This document shows positions 21,335 through 34,869 of a DNA stretch of 64,000 bases, in pieces. The stretch comes from Patiria miniata (lineage: Eukaryota; Echinodermata; Asteroidea; Valvatida; Asterinidae). A program made the translations under genes and the position numbers. The notes beneath the pieces were generated by a model, which searched no databases, was not told the origin of the DNA, and saw nothing but the letters and a program-made list of their open reading frames with translations. How positions within the stretch are numbered: the stretch's first letter is position 1; each line of letters starts with the position of its first letter. The stretch is taken from NCBI RefSeq assembly GCF_015706575.1, contig NW_024037064.1:12873606-12937605 (forward strand), written 5' to 3'.

Positions 21335-21600
21335 CAATCATAAGTTGTCACCAATCAATCATAAGTCAATTACAAGTCATGGTCAGTCACTATAAGTCAT
21401 CGCAAGTCATCACAAGTCTATAACAGGTCAACACAAATCAATGCCAAATCAACACAAGTCATTCACGAGTCCATCGCAAGTCAAACACTAGTACGCCACA
21501 AGTCAGTCACAAGTCAACACATGTCAATTTCACAGTGAATCACAATTCAATCATGAGTCAATCACGAGTCAAATCACAAGCCAATCACAAGTCCAACATT
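21335..21600. repeat. Degenerate short tandem repeat (CACAAGTCAAT-like)
   Basis: More than fifteen loose copies of an 11-13-bp word such as ATCACAAGTC or AACACAAGTCA lie head to tail with much drift. No coding sense. Confidence 0.75.
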
Positions 21601-21735
21601 AGGTTTTGCCTTTCCCCAACGTATAAACACTGTATACTCAGCATTCACCGACATATAAACACTGTACACTCAGTGTGTTACCCTCTGAGTTAAAGTTAGA
21701 AGAAAAAAAAATCACTCGGGTGGGACTCAATCCCC

Positions 21736-22235
21736 NNNNNNNNNNNNNNNNNNNNNNNNNNNNNNNNNNNNNNNNNNNNNNNNNNNNNNNNNNNNNNNNN
21801 NNNNNNNNNNNNNNNNNNNNNNNNNNNNNNNNNNNNNNNNNNNNNNNNNNNNNNNNNNNNNNNNNNNNNNNNNNNNNNNNNNNNNNNNNNNNNNNNNNNN
21901 NNNNNNNNNNNNNNNNNNNNNNNNNNNNNNNNNNNNNNNNNNNNNNNNNNNNNNNNNNNNNNNNNNNNNNNNNNNNNNNNNNNNNNNNNNNNNNNNNNNN
22001 NNNNNNNNNNNNNNNNNNNNNNNNNNNNNNNNNNNNNNNNNNNNNNNNNNNNNNNNNNNNNNNNNNNNNNNNNNNNNNNNNNNNNNNNNNNNNNNNNNNN
22101 NNNNNNNNNNNNNNNNNNNNNNNNNNNNNNNNNNNNNNNNNNNNNNNNNNNNNNNNNNNNNNNNNNNNNNNNNNNNNNNNNNNNNNNNNNNNNNNNNNNN
22201 NNNNNNNNNNNNNNNNNNNNNNNNNNNNNNNNNNN
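21736..22235. other. Assembly gap, exactly 500 N
   Basis: A run of exactly 500 N is a conventional placeholder, so the true distance is unknown. It separates the MEGF8 exons from a block coding on the other strand. Open frames drawn across it are meaningless. Confidence 0.99.
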
Positions 22236-22739
22236 ACCCCGTTCAAAAAAGGGGAAAGAATAGTAAATACAGAGAATGGCTCCTGTGATCATTTGAAGGC
22301 TGTTAAAAAAAGATTAGTTGATACACCAAATACGGCATACAAAACCTGTGGAATCCCAAAGGATGAGCAGATGCATTATGTTGACTTCTCATCACATAAT
22401 ATGTCTAATCAGGTTAAAACTGCATTTTTCTTTCCTTTTTAAAAAGGGACCCCTTTTCAAATGGCGATAATTCATTGTCAAATCAACACACCTATTGTCA
22501 ATCTCACATTCTTCTTCCTGAAAACATACGTTCATTTTTTATGGAGAAACTGCCATTATAAATATATATGCTTCTGCTTACTGTTTAGTTTTGCATCTTT
22601 GGTTAGGAATGTTAGGCAAACAAAAACATCTTAAGTGAACTGAATTAACACTCAAGTAGATTTTCAGCATGTACAGGGCAAAAGGGTCCCACTGTTATTT
22701 GAATGGAATCATTATTACACAGACATTATTTTCTGTTTT

Positions 22740-22745
22740 TTTATT
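22740..22745 (-). terminator. Possible polyadenylation signal of the SET-recombinase gene
   Basis: TTTATT on the plus strand reads AATAAA on the minus strand, about 190 bp beyond the stop codon at 22933-22935. The position is plausible. The hexamer alone is weak evidence in AT-rich DNA. Confidence 0.35.
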
Positions 22746-22867
22746 TGAAAATCACGGGGTATGTGGACGTGAAAAAGTAGAGCTATTTTGGGAAAAAAAA
22801 AGGGGCATTAGAATCATTGGTTAGAAAAGTTTGACAAAAACGACCACTATATTTAAATATTTTTTTT

Positions 22868-22901
22868 GGGGGGGGGGGGGGGGGGGGGGGGAGGCGGGTG
22901 G
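22868..22901. repeat. Poly-G tract just past the gene's stop codon
   Basis: A G run of more than 20 bases followed by GGAGGCGGGTGGGG lies in what would be the 3' untranslated region (as poly-C in the transcript). Confidence 0.8.
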
Positions 22902-22932
22902 GGTGGGGGAGGGGAATTGTGAGATTGATCCC

Positions 22933-23204
22933 CTAAGGGTGTATTGATTTGATGGTTGCTACAGCTCTAGACTGATTTAGGTACCAAGAAAGGACATTGG
23001 GTCCTGCTTTTCTTGTTTGGTTTCTGACAAAGTCCTTCACATTCTTCCATGACCTGTGTGAGAATGTGCCAGTCTCAGCTTGGAACAGTTTGATGATAGC
23101 AGCTTTGCCGGGAACTGTACGGCCACGGAGGTATCCACCTAGATGCCTTGCAACAGCTTTCTTTTCTTTACTACTCCAAGCTCTCTTAATTGTAGGTTGT
23201 TTGC
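22933..23204 (-). CDS. SET-recombinase gene, last exon: basic Myb-like segment
   Basis: Acceptor ATCGTGCAG on the minus strand, stop at 22935-22933. It encodes GKQPTIKRAWSSKEKKAVARH, LRGRTVPGKAAIIKLF and SHRSWKNVKDFVRNQTRK. The pattern of W, basic residues and predicted helices resembles a SANT/Myb-like DNA-binding end, and the same segment follows recombinase-like domains in related predicted proteins as I remember them. The first codon is split with the SDAES exon and the phase agrees. Confidence 0.7.
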
Positions 23205-26200
23205 CTGCACGATAAACCAAAAGACATACACCTATGTAGTTTTTTTGTGGGGTGGTGGATGGGAGAGGGAAAACGCTAGCCAGTCATCCGAATCACTGCA
23301 ATATCTTTCAACCGTTCGCAACATGTTTTAATTAATTTACCGAACACAGGTGCAATATTATTTTCACTAACATCGACCCAGTGGCTCCAACCCCAGCCAA
23401 ATGTGGACATCACGCACAAATGCCAGCTGCGAGCTGGTCGCTGACAGATTATTCTGGTCTTGCTCAGAGTTGTCTGTTGTGTGTTTATAATCAGTCATCG
23501 GTTTTGAATTTTGGAGAGAAAAAACTTGCGTGTACCATATCATAACCCCTTACCCCCCCCCCCCCAAACCAAATATCAAAACAAAACATACAATGAACTT
23601 CCTCCAGTAGAGGTTCATGTACCGTAAACAATTGCGACACCAACTTGTATTTTCAGTCCTTTATGAGCCACATTCACCATGTGGTCTTTGTTAAAACTGC
23701 AGCACAGATTAACAAGTGGATTAGCGTTTAGAGGGTATTAAATATTGATTCAGTTCTTCTAGATTTGGCAAGATTCCCAATTAAAAACGTGATTTCAAAA
23801 ATTACTTGGTTTGTAATAAAAACTTAAAAAATAATTCTTTTTCACTCGACCGTACTACCCACAAATGTGTGAGCCGTTTTCACAGTATAGGTTCCAACAC
23901 ATCTTGCAAATCTGTCCCATTGAAATGTACACCTTTTTGTTTGTATTGACAAAATATACTTGTGATAACTGCATATTGGCCGTGTCTGATAGCACTGATG
24001 CGTACCTTTCCCGTGTCTGTCCCCATTAGCTGGTGGTTTGACCTGATTGACCTCTGCCTCGGCATCAGACTCAGCATCAGACCCAGACTCAGCATCAGAC
24101 CCAGACTCAGCATCAGACTCAGCATCTGTATTGTAGTCTGAGAGAATGATATAAAACACGTCTCTTTTATTTCACTTGATATTGTCAACGTGATGAGGTT
24201 AAAAAAAAAAATTGAAAATGTTTTTGTAAATCACACTTCCCAAAAATGGGCATTGATACATGGATATTATTTTGAATGTTGACAATAGCAATTTTCTTTG
24301 TGTACCTTCATCTGGATTGAGCTCAACCTCTTGTAGACTTTTTCCGGCGAGACCCCTGATGTCCCCTTTCTCCATTTTCAGAAGAACCTTGGATACTTTT
24401 GCAACTTGAATGGTAGATTGAGGGAGACGATAGTACTGTCGGTGAGTCCTGATATCGTGTCCAAGAAAATTAGCCAGGACATCCAGTTCGTTTTCTTTCA
24501 AGTTCATGATCTGCGAGACTGTTGCGATATGTTTCCTTAACCTGGTCGCTCGTAGATTTGCAGGTTGTTTGGCTCCGCACTTATTGGCATGCTCACGAAC
24601 AGTATCTGTCCCTCTAATGTGGCCTTCTCCATATCTAGCTGAGAAGAGATAGTCGTTGCCATCATTAATTGCAGCTGCAGCTCTCTTACTTAGGAGAAGA
24701 TCCAAGGCATGCTTCATGTCAGAGGTGAGAAGTACAACGACAGTCCTGGACCTCTTTCCTATCAACTCTACCCTCCAAAGCACTCTGCACAGGGCTTTCT
24801 CCCAGGCTGTCAGGGCACCTTCAATGATTGTGTCTTCTCCATTCATGCACTTACTGTAGTCTTGAATTGTCATTCTTGAGACTTCCCCGGGTCTCTTTCG
24901 GTTGAAGAGAATGATTTGGGAGAGAAGAATTTCTGCCAGCCTTGACCATGCTGTTTGGACTTCTCTTGAGCCATCTGCACTTTGCAACACCTGTTCCCTG
25001 ACTCTAACCTCATCCTTCAGATATTGCGATAGCTTCACCACATCTTCAGTCAACGGTAACAGCTTTGGATTGTTTCGCTGCGCCTCATTCAAACTACGTA
25101 ATGCATGATGGCTGACTTTTTCTTCCCATTGTGTGGAGTAAAGTGATAGGAATCCTTTACAACGCTTCTCAGTCGACTCATCCCCAGACATAAGAGCCTC
25201 ACCACGCAGAATTTCTGCACAAGTCTTCATGCTGTGTCCAATCTTCAGTGCAAGACTGGGTGTGCTGTACAGATGAGTTTCGTCATTGAAGCCAGCTGCA
25301 ACTCGTGTTGCACGAGTCACTGCAACAAATTTTGTAGGACATATCAGTGTAGACAATCCAACATTTGTTTGGCCCGTCAAGAATCGAAATTCCAACACCA
25401 TTCGTGCAATCTCCCTTAATCTTTGCCTGATGTATCCAGCCTGGTCTTTGCTGTGGCCATGCTTCATTACCAACTTGTCAGCAAACCTTTTGATAAGCTC
25501 ATCAGACTTGACCAAGCGGGAAATGTTGTCGGCATTCATACTTGACAAGATTTCATTAGTCCTAGCACTAACCCCGGGTGTTGATGGCAAAAGCATTCTC
25601 CCTGGCTTGCAGAACATAGTTCTTCTCTTTTTTACACAAGGCTCACCAGAGCAATCAACATCAGGTTTTTGGCTGCATCTGTGCTTCCATAAATCTGACT
25701 TGGCATAGTAGCCGTAACAGTCCTGACAAGGAAGATAATCATTATGGTCCGTGTCATATCCAGGACGATACACAACAATAAGAGTGCCTTTCCCCTTTTT
25801 CAAAACAGTTGAGTTATGAAGAAAATTGCCGTAGTTTCTCATCAGTGTGAGTTGTTTCTTCTTTTCCTTCACATCTGTTGTGGCCAGCCAAGTTTTAACT
25901 TGGGTTTCATCTTTATGCATCGGTGTAGTCAAATGGCGTGGTAGTTTCTTCTGTTGCTGAAGACAAAATGGGCAGTACTGTGGTTTGTCCCAGTGGCGCT
26001 TCCCTTCAGAGTTTGAAGTTGTCATGACTTCAATTTCACTTGTGCTGGAGACAGTCTCATCAGAAGAAACTGGATGATTGGAAGACTCCCTTGATGGAAT
26101 CGGTATTACCGGGCTTGGTGACCTCAAAGATGTTTCATCTGATGATTCTGGAACAATGTCTTCATCTGACGAATTTGAATCTGGAATGAAATCTGGGTCG

Positions 26201-29200
26201 TTTTCATCTGAGGAATATTCATCAAGTGAGTCAAGATTATCCTCTACAGGATATGATGGAGCATGCCTCTGAACAATTATGTGTGATTTCTGTGACTCAT
26301 CAAGAGAGGACTTCAAAGGTGTTTGGTCTGCTGCCTGGACATCTTTCTCGAGACAATGAGGGCCATGAACTATGTGTGATTGCTGTGGCTCACCAACAGA
26401 GGAATTGGAATGCATTTGGTCTGCTGACTGGACATCTTTCTCAAGACATAGAGGGTCACCAACTATGTGTGATTGCTGTGGCTCATCAAGAGAGGAATTG
26501 GAAAGCATTTGGTCTGCTGATGACTTGAAACCTTTCTCAAGACATTGAGGGCCACCCATGTTAACTATGTGTGATTGCTGTGGCTCATCAAGAGAGGAAT
26601 TGGAAAGCATTTGGTCTGCTGACTGGACATCTCTCTCAAGACGATGACGACCCCCGACTATGTGTGATTTCTGTTGCTCATCAAGACAGGACTTCAACGG
26701 CGTTTGGTCTGCTGACTGGACACCTTGCTCAAGACAATGAGGACCAACAACTATGGGTGATTGCTGTGGCTCACCAACAGAGGAATTGGAAAGCATTTGG
26801 TCTGCTGACTGGACATCTTTCTCAAGACATAGAGGGTCACCAACTATGGGTGATTGCTGTGGCTCACCAACAGAGGAATTGGAAAGCATTTGGTCTGCTG
26901 ACTGGACATGTTTCTCAAGACATAGAGGGTCACCAACTATGTGTGATTGCTGTGGCTCATCAAGAGAGGAATTGGAAAGCATTTGGTCTGCTGATGACTT
27001 GAAACCTTTCTCAAGACATTGAGGGCCACCCATGTTAACTATGTGTGATTGCTGTGGCTCATCAAGAGAGGAATTGGAAAGCATTTGGTCTGCTGACTGG
27101 ACATCTCTCTCAAGACGATGACGACCCCCGACTATGTGTGATTTCTGTTGCTCATCAAGACAGGACTTCAACGGCGTTTGGTCTGCTGACTGGACATCTT
27201 TCTCAAGACATTGAGGGCCAACAACTATGTGTGATTGCTGTAGCTCACCAAGGGAGGAATTGGAAGGCATTTGGTCTGCTGACTGGACATCTTGCTCAAG
27301 ACAATGAGGACCAACAACTATGTGTGATTGCTGTGGCTCACCAACAGAGGAATCGGAATGTATTTGGTCTGCTGACTGGACATCTTTCTCAAGATATAGA
27401 GGGTCACCAACTATGTGTGATTGCTGTGGCTCACCAAGAGAGGAATTGGAAGGCATTTGGTCTGCTGATGACTTGAAACCTTTCTCCAGACATTGAGGGC
27501 CACCAACGTTAACTATGTGTGATTGCTGTGGCTCATCAAGAGAGGAATTGGAAAGCATTTGGTCTGCTGACTGGCCACCTCTCTCAAGACGATGACGACA
27601 CCCGACTATGTGTGATTTCTGTTGCTCATCAAGACAGGACTTCAACGGCGTTTGGTCTGCTGACTGGACATCTTTCTCAAGACATTGAGGGCCAACAACT
27701 AGGTGTGATTGCTGTAGCTCACCAAGAGAGGAATTGGAAGGAATTTGGTCTGTTGACTGGACATCTTGCTCAAGACAATGAGGACCAACAACTATGTGTG
27801 ATTGCTGTGGCTCACCAACAGAGGAATTGGAAGGCATTTGGTCTGCTGACTGGACATCTTGCTCAAGACAATGAGGACCAACAACTATGTGTGATTGCTG
27901 TAGCTCACCAAGGGAGGAATTGGAATGCATTTGGTCTGCTGACTGGACATCTTTCTCAAGACATTGAGGGTCACTGACTATCTGTGATTGCTGTGGCTCA
28001 TCAAGAGAGGAATTGGAAAGCATTTGGTCTGCTGACTGGATATCTATCTCAAGACGATGACGACCCCTAACTGTGTGTGATTTCTGTGGCTCATCAAGAG
28101 AGGACTTCAAAGGAGTTTGGTCTGCTAACTGGACATCTTTCTCAAGATATTGAGGGCCACCAACTATGTGTGTTTGCTGTGGCTCACCAAGAGAGGAATT
28201 GGAAGGCATATGGTCTGCTGACTGGACATCTTGCTCAAGAGAATGAGGGCCACCAACTATGTGTGATTGCTGTGGCTGACCTAGAGAGGAATTGGAAGGC
28301 ATATTGTCTGCTGACTGGACATCTTGCTCTAGACAATGAGGACCAACAACTATGTGTGATTGCTGTGGCTCATCAAGAGACTTGGAAGGCATTTGGTCTG
28401 CTGCCTGGACATCTTTCTTAAGACAATGTGGACCACCACAAACTATGTGTGATTGGTGTGGCTCAGCTCTAGACAACTTGGAAGGCATTTGTGCTGCATG
28501 ACCAGCACTGATGCGTGATTGCTGTGGCTCATCATGAAACGATGGTGAATACAACTGGCATGGACAGTCATTGTCGCTGTGATCTTGCTTCCATTTGGTC
28601 TAAAATTAGATACAAAGAACAAGTTATTATTAACGCCCCTACCCTCAAAAAAGTAAATCAGTAAATAAGCAAATAGAGCAAACGAGCAAACAGACGATGG
28701 AAGTGTTATAAGCATTTTTGACATAAATTTAAGTATTTTTAAATTGACAGAAAAGACATTGACTTTCTCAATTGTTTTGTTTGCTTTCAGTCCAACATGA
28801 TTTTGTTTCAACCACTAACTTGCCACTAGTGATTACAATTGTTTGAATTTTGTTACACAATATACATGCAGCAATTTCAGCTGATTTTTTATAAATTAAT
28901 GTTTTATTTCTTTTTTTCCCATTTACTTTCATTATTGAAAAGACATTTTTTACCAACTCTACTAATGGCCAATTTGTTGCAGTCACAGTCGGGTTATTGG
29001 AAACTCAAGATTAGTTTTTGTCCAATACAATTTTCAAGAACATTTTGCAAGGTATGAAATAAAGCCATATGAGGACCATACAATTTTTTATTTATGGTCC
29101 TTGAAATGAAAAAAAAATCCATGTCATTCTCAAGATTTTTCCAGGCCACAGGGGCCCTGGGTATACATGGTTGCTTTATATACATGTATAGCTCTTTTTC

Positions 29201-32200
29201 TTACCTGTCGCCAGGGTAGATTGTCTATGCCATAATTGTATCGCAGCTCTGAGCCAACTTCCAAATCGAACAAGGCAAACAGACACAGGTGTGGTTCATC
29301 ACAGCTTTTGAAAACTAGTTTCTTCATCACACAGTTGGGTGTGTCTTTCGCATCGTTGATCCACCGTGCCATACATGAATTGGGACTCATTGCATCAATG
29401 CTGTAAAAAACAGTAGTGCAAATCATGATGTTCATAACAGTGTTTTAGCCAGGATTTGAGAAAGTGGGAGTGTAAAATTTAAAAGTGGGAGTGCAACGTT
29501 GGAGTCCAGATTTTTTGTGCACAACACGAAGTCTCACTGCCGCGATCCAGGGCCGCATGAAAAGCCTTAAAGAACATGGATACTATCATGGCTAATTAAT
29601 TTGCTTTCTAATGGTAGCTGATGCATTCCCAATACCCGTTTTCCAAGTACATGTAGAAGTCAGCTTAGTAGTTTTGATTTTTTTTCTCTTTTTTTAAACA
29701 GAAAATAAAACGTTTGACCAAAAATACAGGATGTGCAGTTGTCCGTTATTTAAGTGATTGCCAATAGTGATTACACATGTACCGGTAGCTGTAACAAATA
29801 CGGTGGTCTTTACAAGTAACTGGATTTTTCCTTAAAATTCAAATGAGATTGATTATTTTTGAACTGGAAAAGTATGGACTAAAACTAAGTTTCAAATTAA
29901 GAAGCAAGGCCAAGGGAAATTTGCTTCCTTTTACATGCCTTTTTAAAAATAGGGTCAGTACATCTAAAAAAAAAATTTATCGTCATTTTGTGTGATGATT
30001 GTATGGTGGAGCAAAGAATCATACATGTATGTGTTTTACTTTGGGTCTGGGTTAGTTCCATTAGCACCAGAAAGTTTTTCGAGAATGAACATCAAAAGAG
30101 CTTAAAATATAATTGCTCAATGTAAAATATATAAGGTAAAAGTTTTTGTTTTAATTATTAATGGAGCATTCAAGTCATCCGCACCATAGTCAATGTACAT
30201 TAAATACGCAAATAAAACCACTGGAACATAACACATTCTAACATAATAGGATATGTGAAATGTTTGAATATGTATTAGCGGTACACGTACACGAACTGTG
30301 AAATAGAGGACATGTACAGCAGGCATACAGTATTTAAAATGCTAGAATGTGTCTTGTACATGCAATGCAATAGAGGACAAGTACAGCAGGCCCAATTATT
30401 AACAATTTTAGTATTTAAAATGTTTTGGAATGTGTCTTGTACATGGACTATGCAATAGAGGACATGTACAGCAGGCCCCATTTATTAACAATTTTAGTAT
30501 TTAAAATGTTTTGGAATGTGTCTTGTACATGGACTATGCAATAGAGGACATGTACAGCAGGCCCCATTTATTAACAATGTTAGTATTTAAAATGCTTTGG
30601 AATGTGTCTTGTACATGGACTATGCAATAGAGGACATGTACAGCAGGCCCCATTTATTAACAATTTTAGTATTGAAAATGTTTTGGAATGTGTCTTGTAC
30701 ATGGACTATGCAATAGAGGACATATACAGCAGGCCCAATTAATAACAATTTTAGTATTTAAAATGTTTTGGAATGTGTCTTGTACATGGACTATGCAATA
30801 GAGGACATGTACAGCAGGCCCCATTAATTAACAATTTTAGTATTTAAAATGTTTTGGAATGTGTCTTGTACATGGACTATGCAATAGAGGACATGTACAG
30901 CAGGCCCCATTAATTAACAATTTTAGTATTTGGGCAATTCCATGCCACAGTTGACATGACCCTCAACATTTTAAATGGAACTTATTCGAATTGTTTCACT
31001 TTTGCAGGTGAGGGGGATACCTAAACCTTATGAATATGCACTAATATTGCCTAGATTTGTTGGTTTTCATTTTTTTTTCAACGTTTGAATATGTATCCAT
31101 GGTAACTTGTTAAATTTTCCAAATTTTTTTTAAAAATTTTAACATTTAATAGCTTACCAAAGATGAAAACATCTTTGGAATTTATTATATAAGGGAACCT
31201 TCTCCAAAACATTAGGACAAAAATGTGATTTGTATTTGCATTAGTACACTATGAATAATCATATTTAAGGTTTTATTTCCGTGGCAACGTGTAACGTCCG
31301 TAACGTTTTGAACATATTTTACCTCTACAGTCATATCTAATGAAGTGATTTTTTCCAAACCACAAATTTAAAGCTTAGTTTCTGAAGGGTTACCTTGTGC
31401 AGTGTGAAACTTGAAATTCCAATAATTAGATCTAGGCTAAGGCCGAAAAAAAATAGTTCTGCTTCCGATTACATACATGTACATTTCAAAAATAGAGTCG
31501 GTTGGTCGGGGTTTTTTTGGGGGGGGGGGGGGGGGCAATTTTTTTATGCAGATTGAATTGGGTATTCAATTATATATGCGAAGCCTTACATTACTGGACC
31601 AAACCCAGTCTAATGTGGCTTTCTTAGATGTAGGTAGCTTTCCAGCACTTAACTGGCTCGTCACTCGTCACTCAATTCTGATGGGAGGCAGGCTGGCTCT
31701 AGACAACAGACGCACATACACTGGGGATAGCCTGACTGTTTATCAAGGACAAACCACTGCACTCCCACCTGTTTTATTAGTATGTGCGAACATATTTATG
31801 GTCGTCAACTGATTAAATAGTCATTATCTTAGTAGGGGGCTCATGAATACGAACCCAGGAATCCCGGGTTCGTGAAAGCCACATTGGACTGGGCTTGGTC
31901 CAGTAATGACTATTTCCATTGCACTACGAAAGCTATAATACACAAAAAGTGGCCACAAAAAGTGAATAAAACCTACCTTAATTATTATCAATATATTTAC
32001 TCTGATAATTCTTAAAAAATAATGGAAAATTCAGGACATTCGCATCATATGCAGAACGCTAGTCAAGACGGGAAGCTGGCCAAAACTCCGAAGTGTGTGA
32101 TGCACTGTGCATTTGTGGCCCGCGGCCGACAGACCTCGTTTTAGGGTCGAAAATTTCGGGAAACACGCTGCATGTATCACTCCAAATACGAGTAACGAGT

Positions 32201-34819
32201 GCGATCTCAAAATGAACTCTTGAACACGGAAAATACATACACAGACAAGATAGATCAATTCTGTGAATTAACCTGCAAAAATGTTGAACTTTCTCCATTG
32301 GTGTTTTCTTGGCATTTTTACGATCGAATCCGACCAGTTCCGAATCCGACGAATCCCATAGCCATGACAGACTGGTTACCGCACTTTCATCATGTCTTCT
32401 AAATTGGCCCCTGTACAGCGCGGCGGGAACCAGTCGCATAGCTGCCAACATTTCAAAATCCCAATTACATGTAGTAATCAACCCGCGCGGTCATTTTCAA
32501 CTTCTCGTTTTATCGAAGGCTTTACCAACATCGAGAACAGGACATGTACACATACATGTGCTTACCCTTCTTGTTGTGAATAATAATGTACTGTAGGACG
32601 AAAGATAATTTAAAAAAAAATAATAATTTTGTTTTAATGTCTGTATTTGTTTGTTGAAGTCAAATAAATAATAACATCAATAACATGTGCGCATATTTTT
32701 TTGGAGATGCATGCTTTCGATGTTGAGTCACGAGTTCGTATATGTTTTTACACACAATGATCTATGGCCACTGTATGCAATAGAAATATCCCGCCAACAT
32801 ACCTTGCAAACGCATGCTGATTTATCTTTTCTGTCCGTTGTGACAAACTCAAATTCTATTACCAATTATTCCAACCATACTCATTAAAATCTCGCACTGA
32901 TGGGTCTCATCCCGGCAATAAGCGACTAAATGTGCTCACGATCGTCACTGAAAAGTACTCACACGTATACAGTACACTCAACCACACATCCACCATGTCC
33001 ACGAGATGCACACAGATGACACACCATTGAAAAATATTTTTAGTCTGGTCCTCAAGTACTCCACTGCGCACACTGTATTGATGTCTATCAGGTGCTTGAC
33101 TGCATTCTTATTAGACTTGTCACCAGTCCATCCATTATCGTGACATTTCGCCAGAAGTTTTCAGTCAAAAACGATACTTTACATTTTTTTTTTTTCGTTA
33201 GGTAGAAAATGGGAAATTCGTAATGTTTTAGTGGCAAATCGTATTTTCGTAATTTAACAAACAATTCGTAATATAATTACGAAAAAATCGTACTAGTTGG
33301 CAGCTATGCAGTCGTCACTGCATTGATCAAGGTTTACGCACGTGATAATAGTCACCGTGACATCGAATTGCGAGGTATGACAGATCGCAAAGCGAATTTG
33401 GTTTCTTTTGAAAAAAAATAGCGAATGTAAGTAAGAAAACAAATAAATACAGGCATTTTTTGAAGCAAATGGGTTGTTGAGAGGTATTTTGTGAAGACAG
33501 AAAAGCTAGGCAACAAGCTTTTATTTTTATTTATTCAATCATTATTATTTTTAATTTTTTTTGAATTGCCAATAAAAATTTTTAGGGTCGCAGCCTAAAA
33601 ATAGGGTCGGTCGGGTAACCGGAAGCAGAAGTATTATTTTTTTTGGCCTAACGAGGGTTACCGATGTTACAAAATTTTGTTACGGATGTTACGTTACGGA
33701 CGTTACACATTAAATACTGCATACAAATGAACCTTTCAAGCACCCTCTACTATGCACCTTATTCACACCCCTCTTTTAAAATATGAAATGACCCTATGTG
33801 CAAGTAATCTAGGTCATTTGTAACAATGTTCTGCCTCCTGGCTTGAATGTTATAATTACATGTACATGTATAAGAGCCATATCTCAGGCATGCCACTTAC
33901 ATGTACATGTACATGTACATGTACATATATGTACAGCTGAAGTTTGAAACTGACAAGCACACATGCAAAGTTAGTGAATTTTGATTAATAGTTTTTTCAG
34001 AAGTTTTTATCTGAACTAAAGTGTCAATAGCTTTGTTTCGCCATTTCACTAAATTTTATAACATGATACAAACAACAGTTACTGTGTTTCTCAGCTTATA
34101 AAAACCCAAGTAACTCATAATTCTCAGATAAAAATTGCTTTTAAATCAGGAGTGATGCTATACAACCGCTTGGCTTTTCGACTCCTTCGTCAAGTACTCT
34201 TGGACATTCCTGTAATTGATGGTGTGCATACAGGGCTCACTGGGTCATTCCGTGCCAATTCAACGGGCCATGGCACCATATGTCACAGATTTTGTTCAAA
34301 CTTGGTGGTAAGGTTCTGTTAGTTGTTCCATACATGATAATCGAAAGCAAAAATTCAAATTGCTTTCTGTTGTGGTGTTACGGTAGCACAAAGTTCAATG
34401 AACTTTGCAACAACAAAAAGGGGAAACTGACTGGCCCATAGAATAAATCACTGACTTTAAGGACCCATATCTTGAGATTGAAATTGATTTGGAAGCTGAA
34501 TTTGAATACATGGGTACAACTACTGTAGTAGAGCATGAATATAGGAAAATAATGCCCATCATGCCTCACTCCTTAATTTTAGGGGGGGGGTTGTCAAAAA
34601 TGATCCGTCATGATGCGTCACATGTATTTTTTCAAATTTTAAAGGCCCCTAATCTTGGACCTTTGCATTAACTTTTTTTTATTTCAATTTTAGTGTAATC
34701 TCTGACTACTAATATTGACATTTATGTGAAAGACAGAACAATTGTAGATGTTTTCCCTGATTTGGGTAAACCCCAAAATGGCCCCAGCCATAAATCCGCC
34801 TTAAAATTGGCCCAAAACA

Positions 34820-34869
<50 letters not shown>

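Noticed and set aside
21638-22442. Frames running through the N gap
   Set aside because: They consist mostly of unknown bases. The tail after the gap (ENGSCDHLKAVKKRL) shows no recognisable family.
26226-28421. Plus-strand open frames of 89-152 codons opposite the giant exon
   Set aside because: They mirror the 93-bp coding repeat. A period divisible by three keeps the opposite strand open. The protein-like words only repeat.
24199-28554. A 1,451-codon frame as a complete protein starting at 28554
   Set aside because: The start would be TTG inside an exon. A good acceptor at 28601-28600 and an in-frame lead-in (TKWKQDHSDND) show it is an internal exon, and the last residues after the donor at 24305 are intron.
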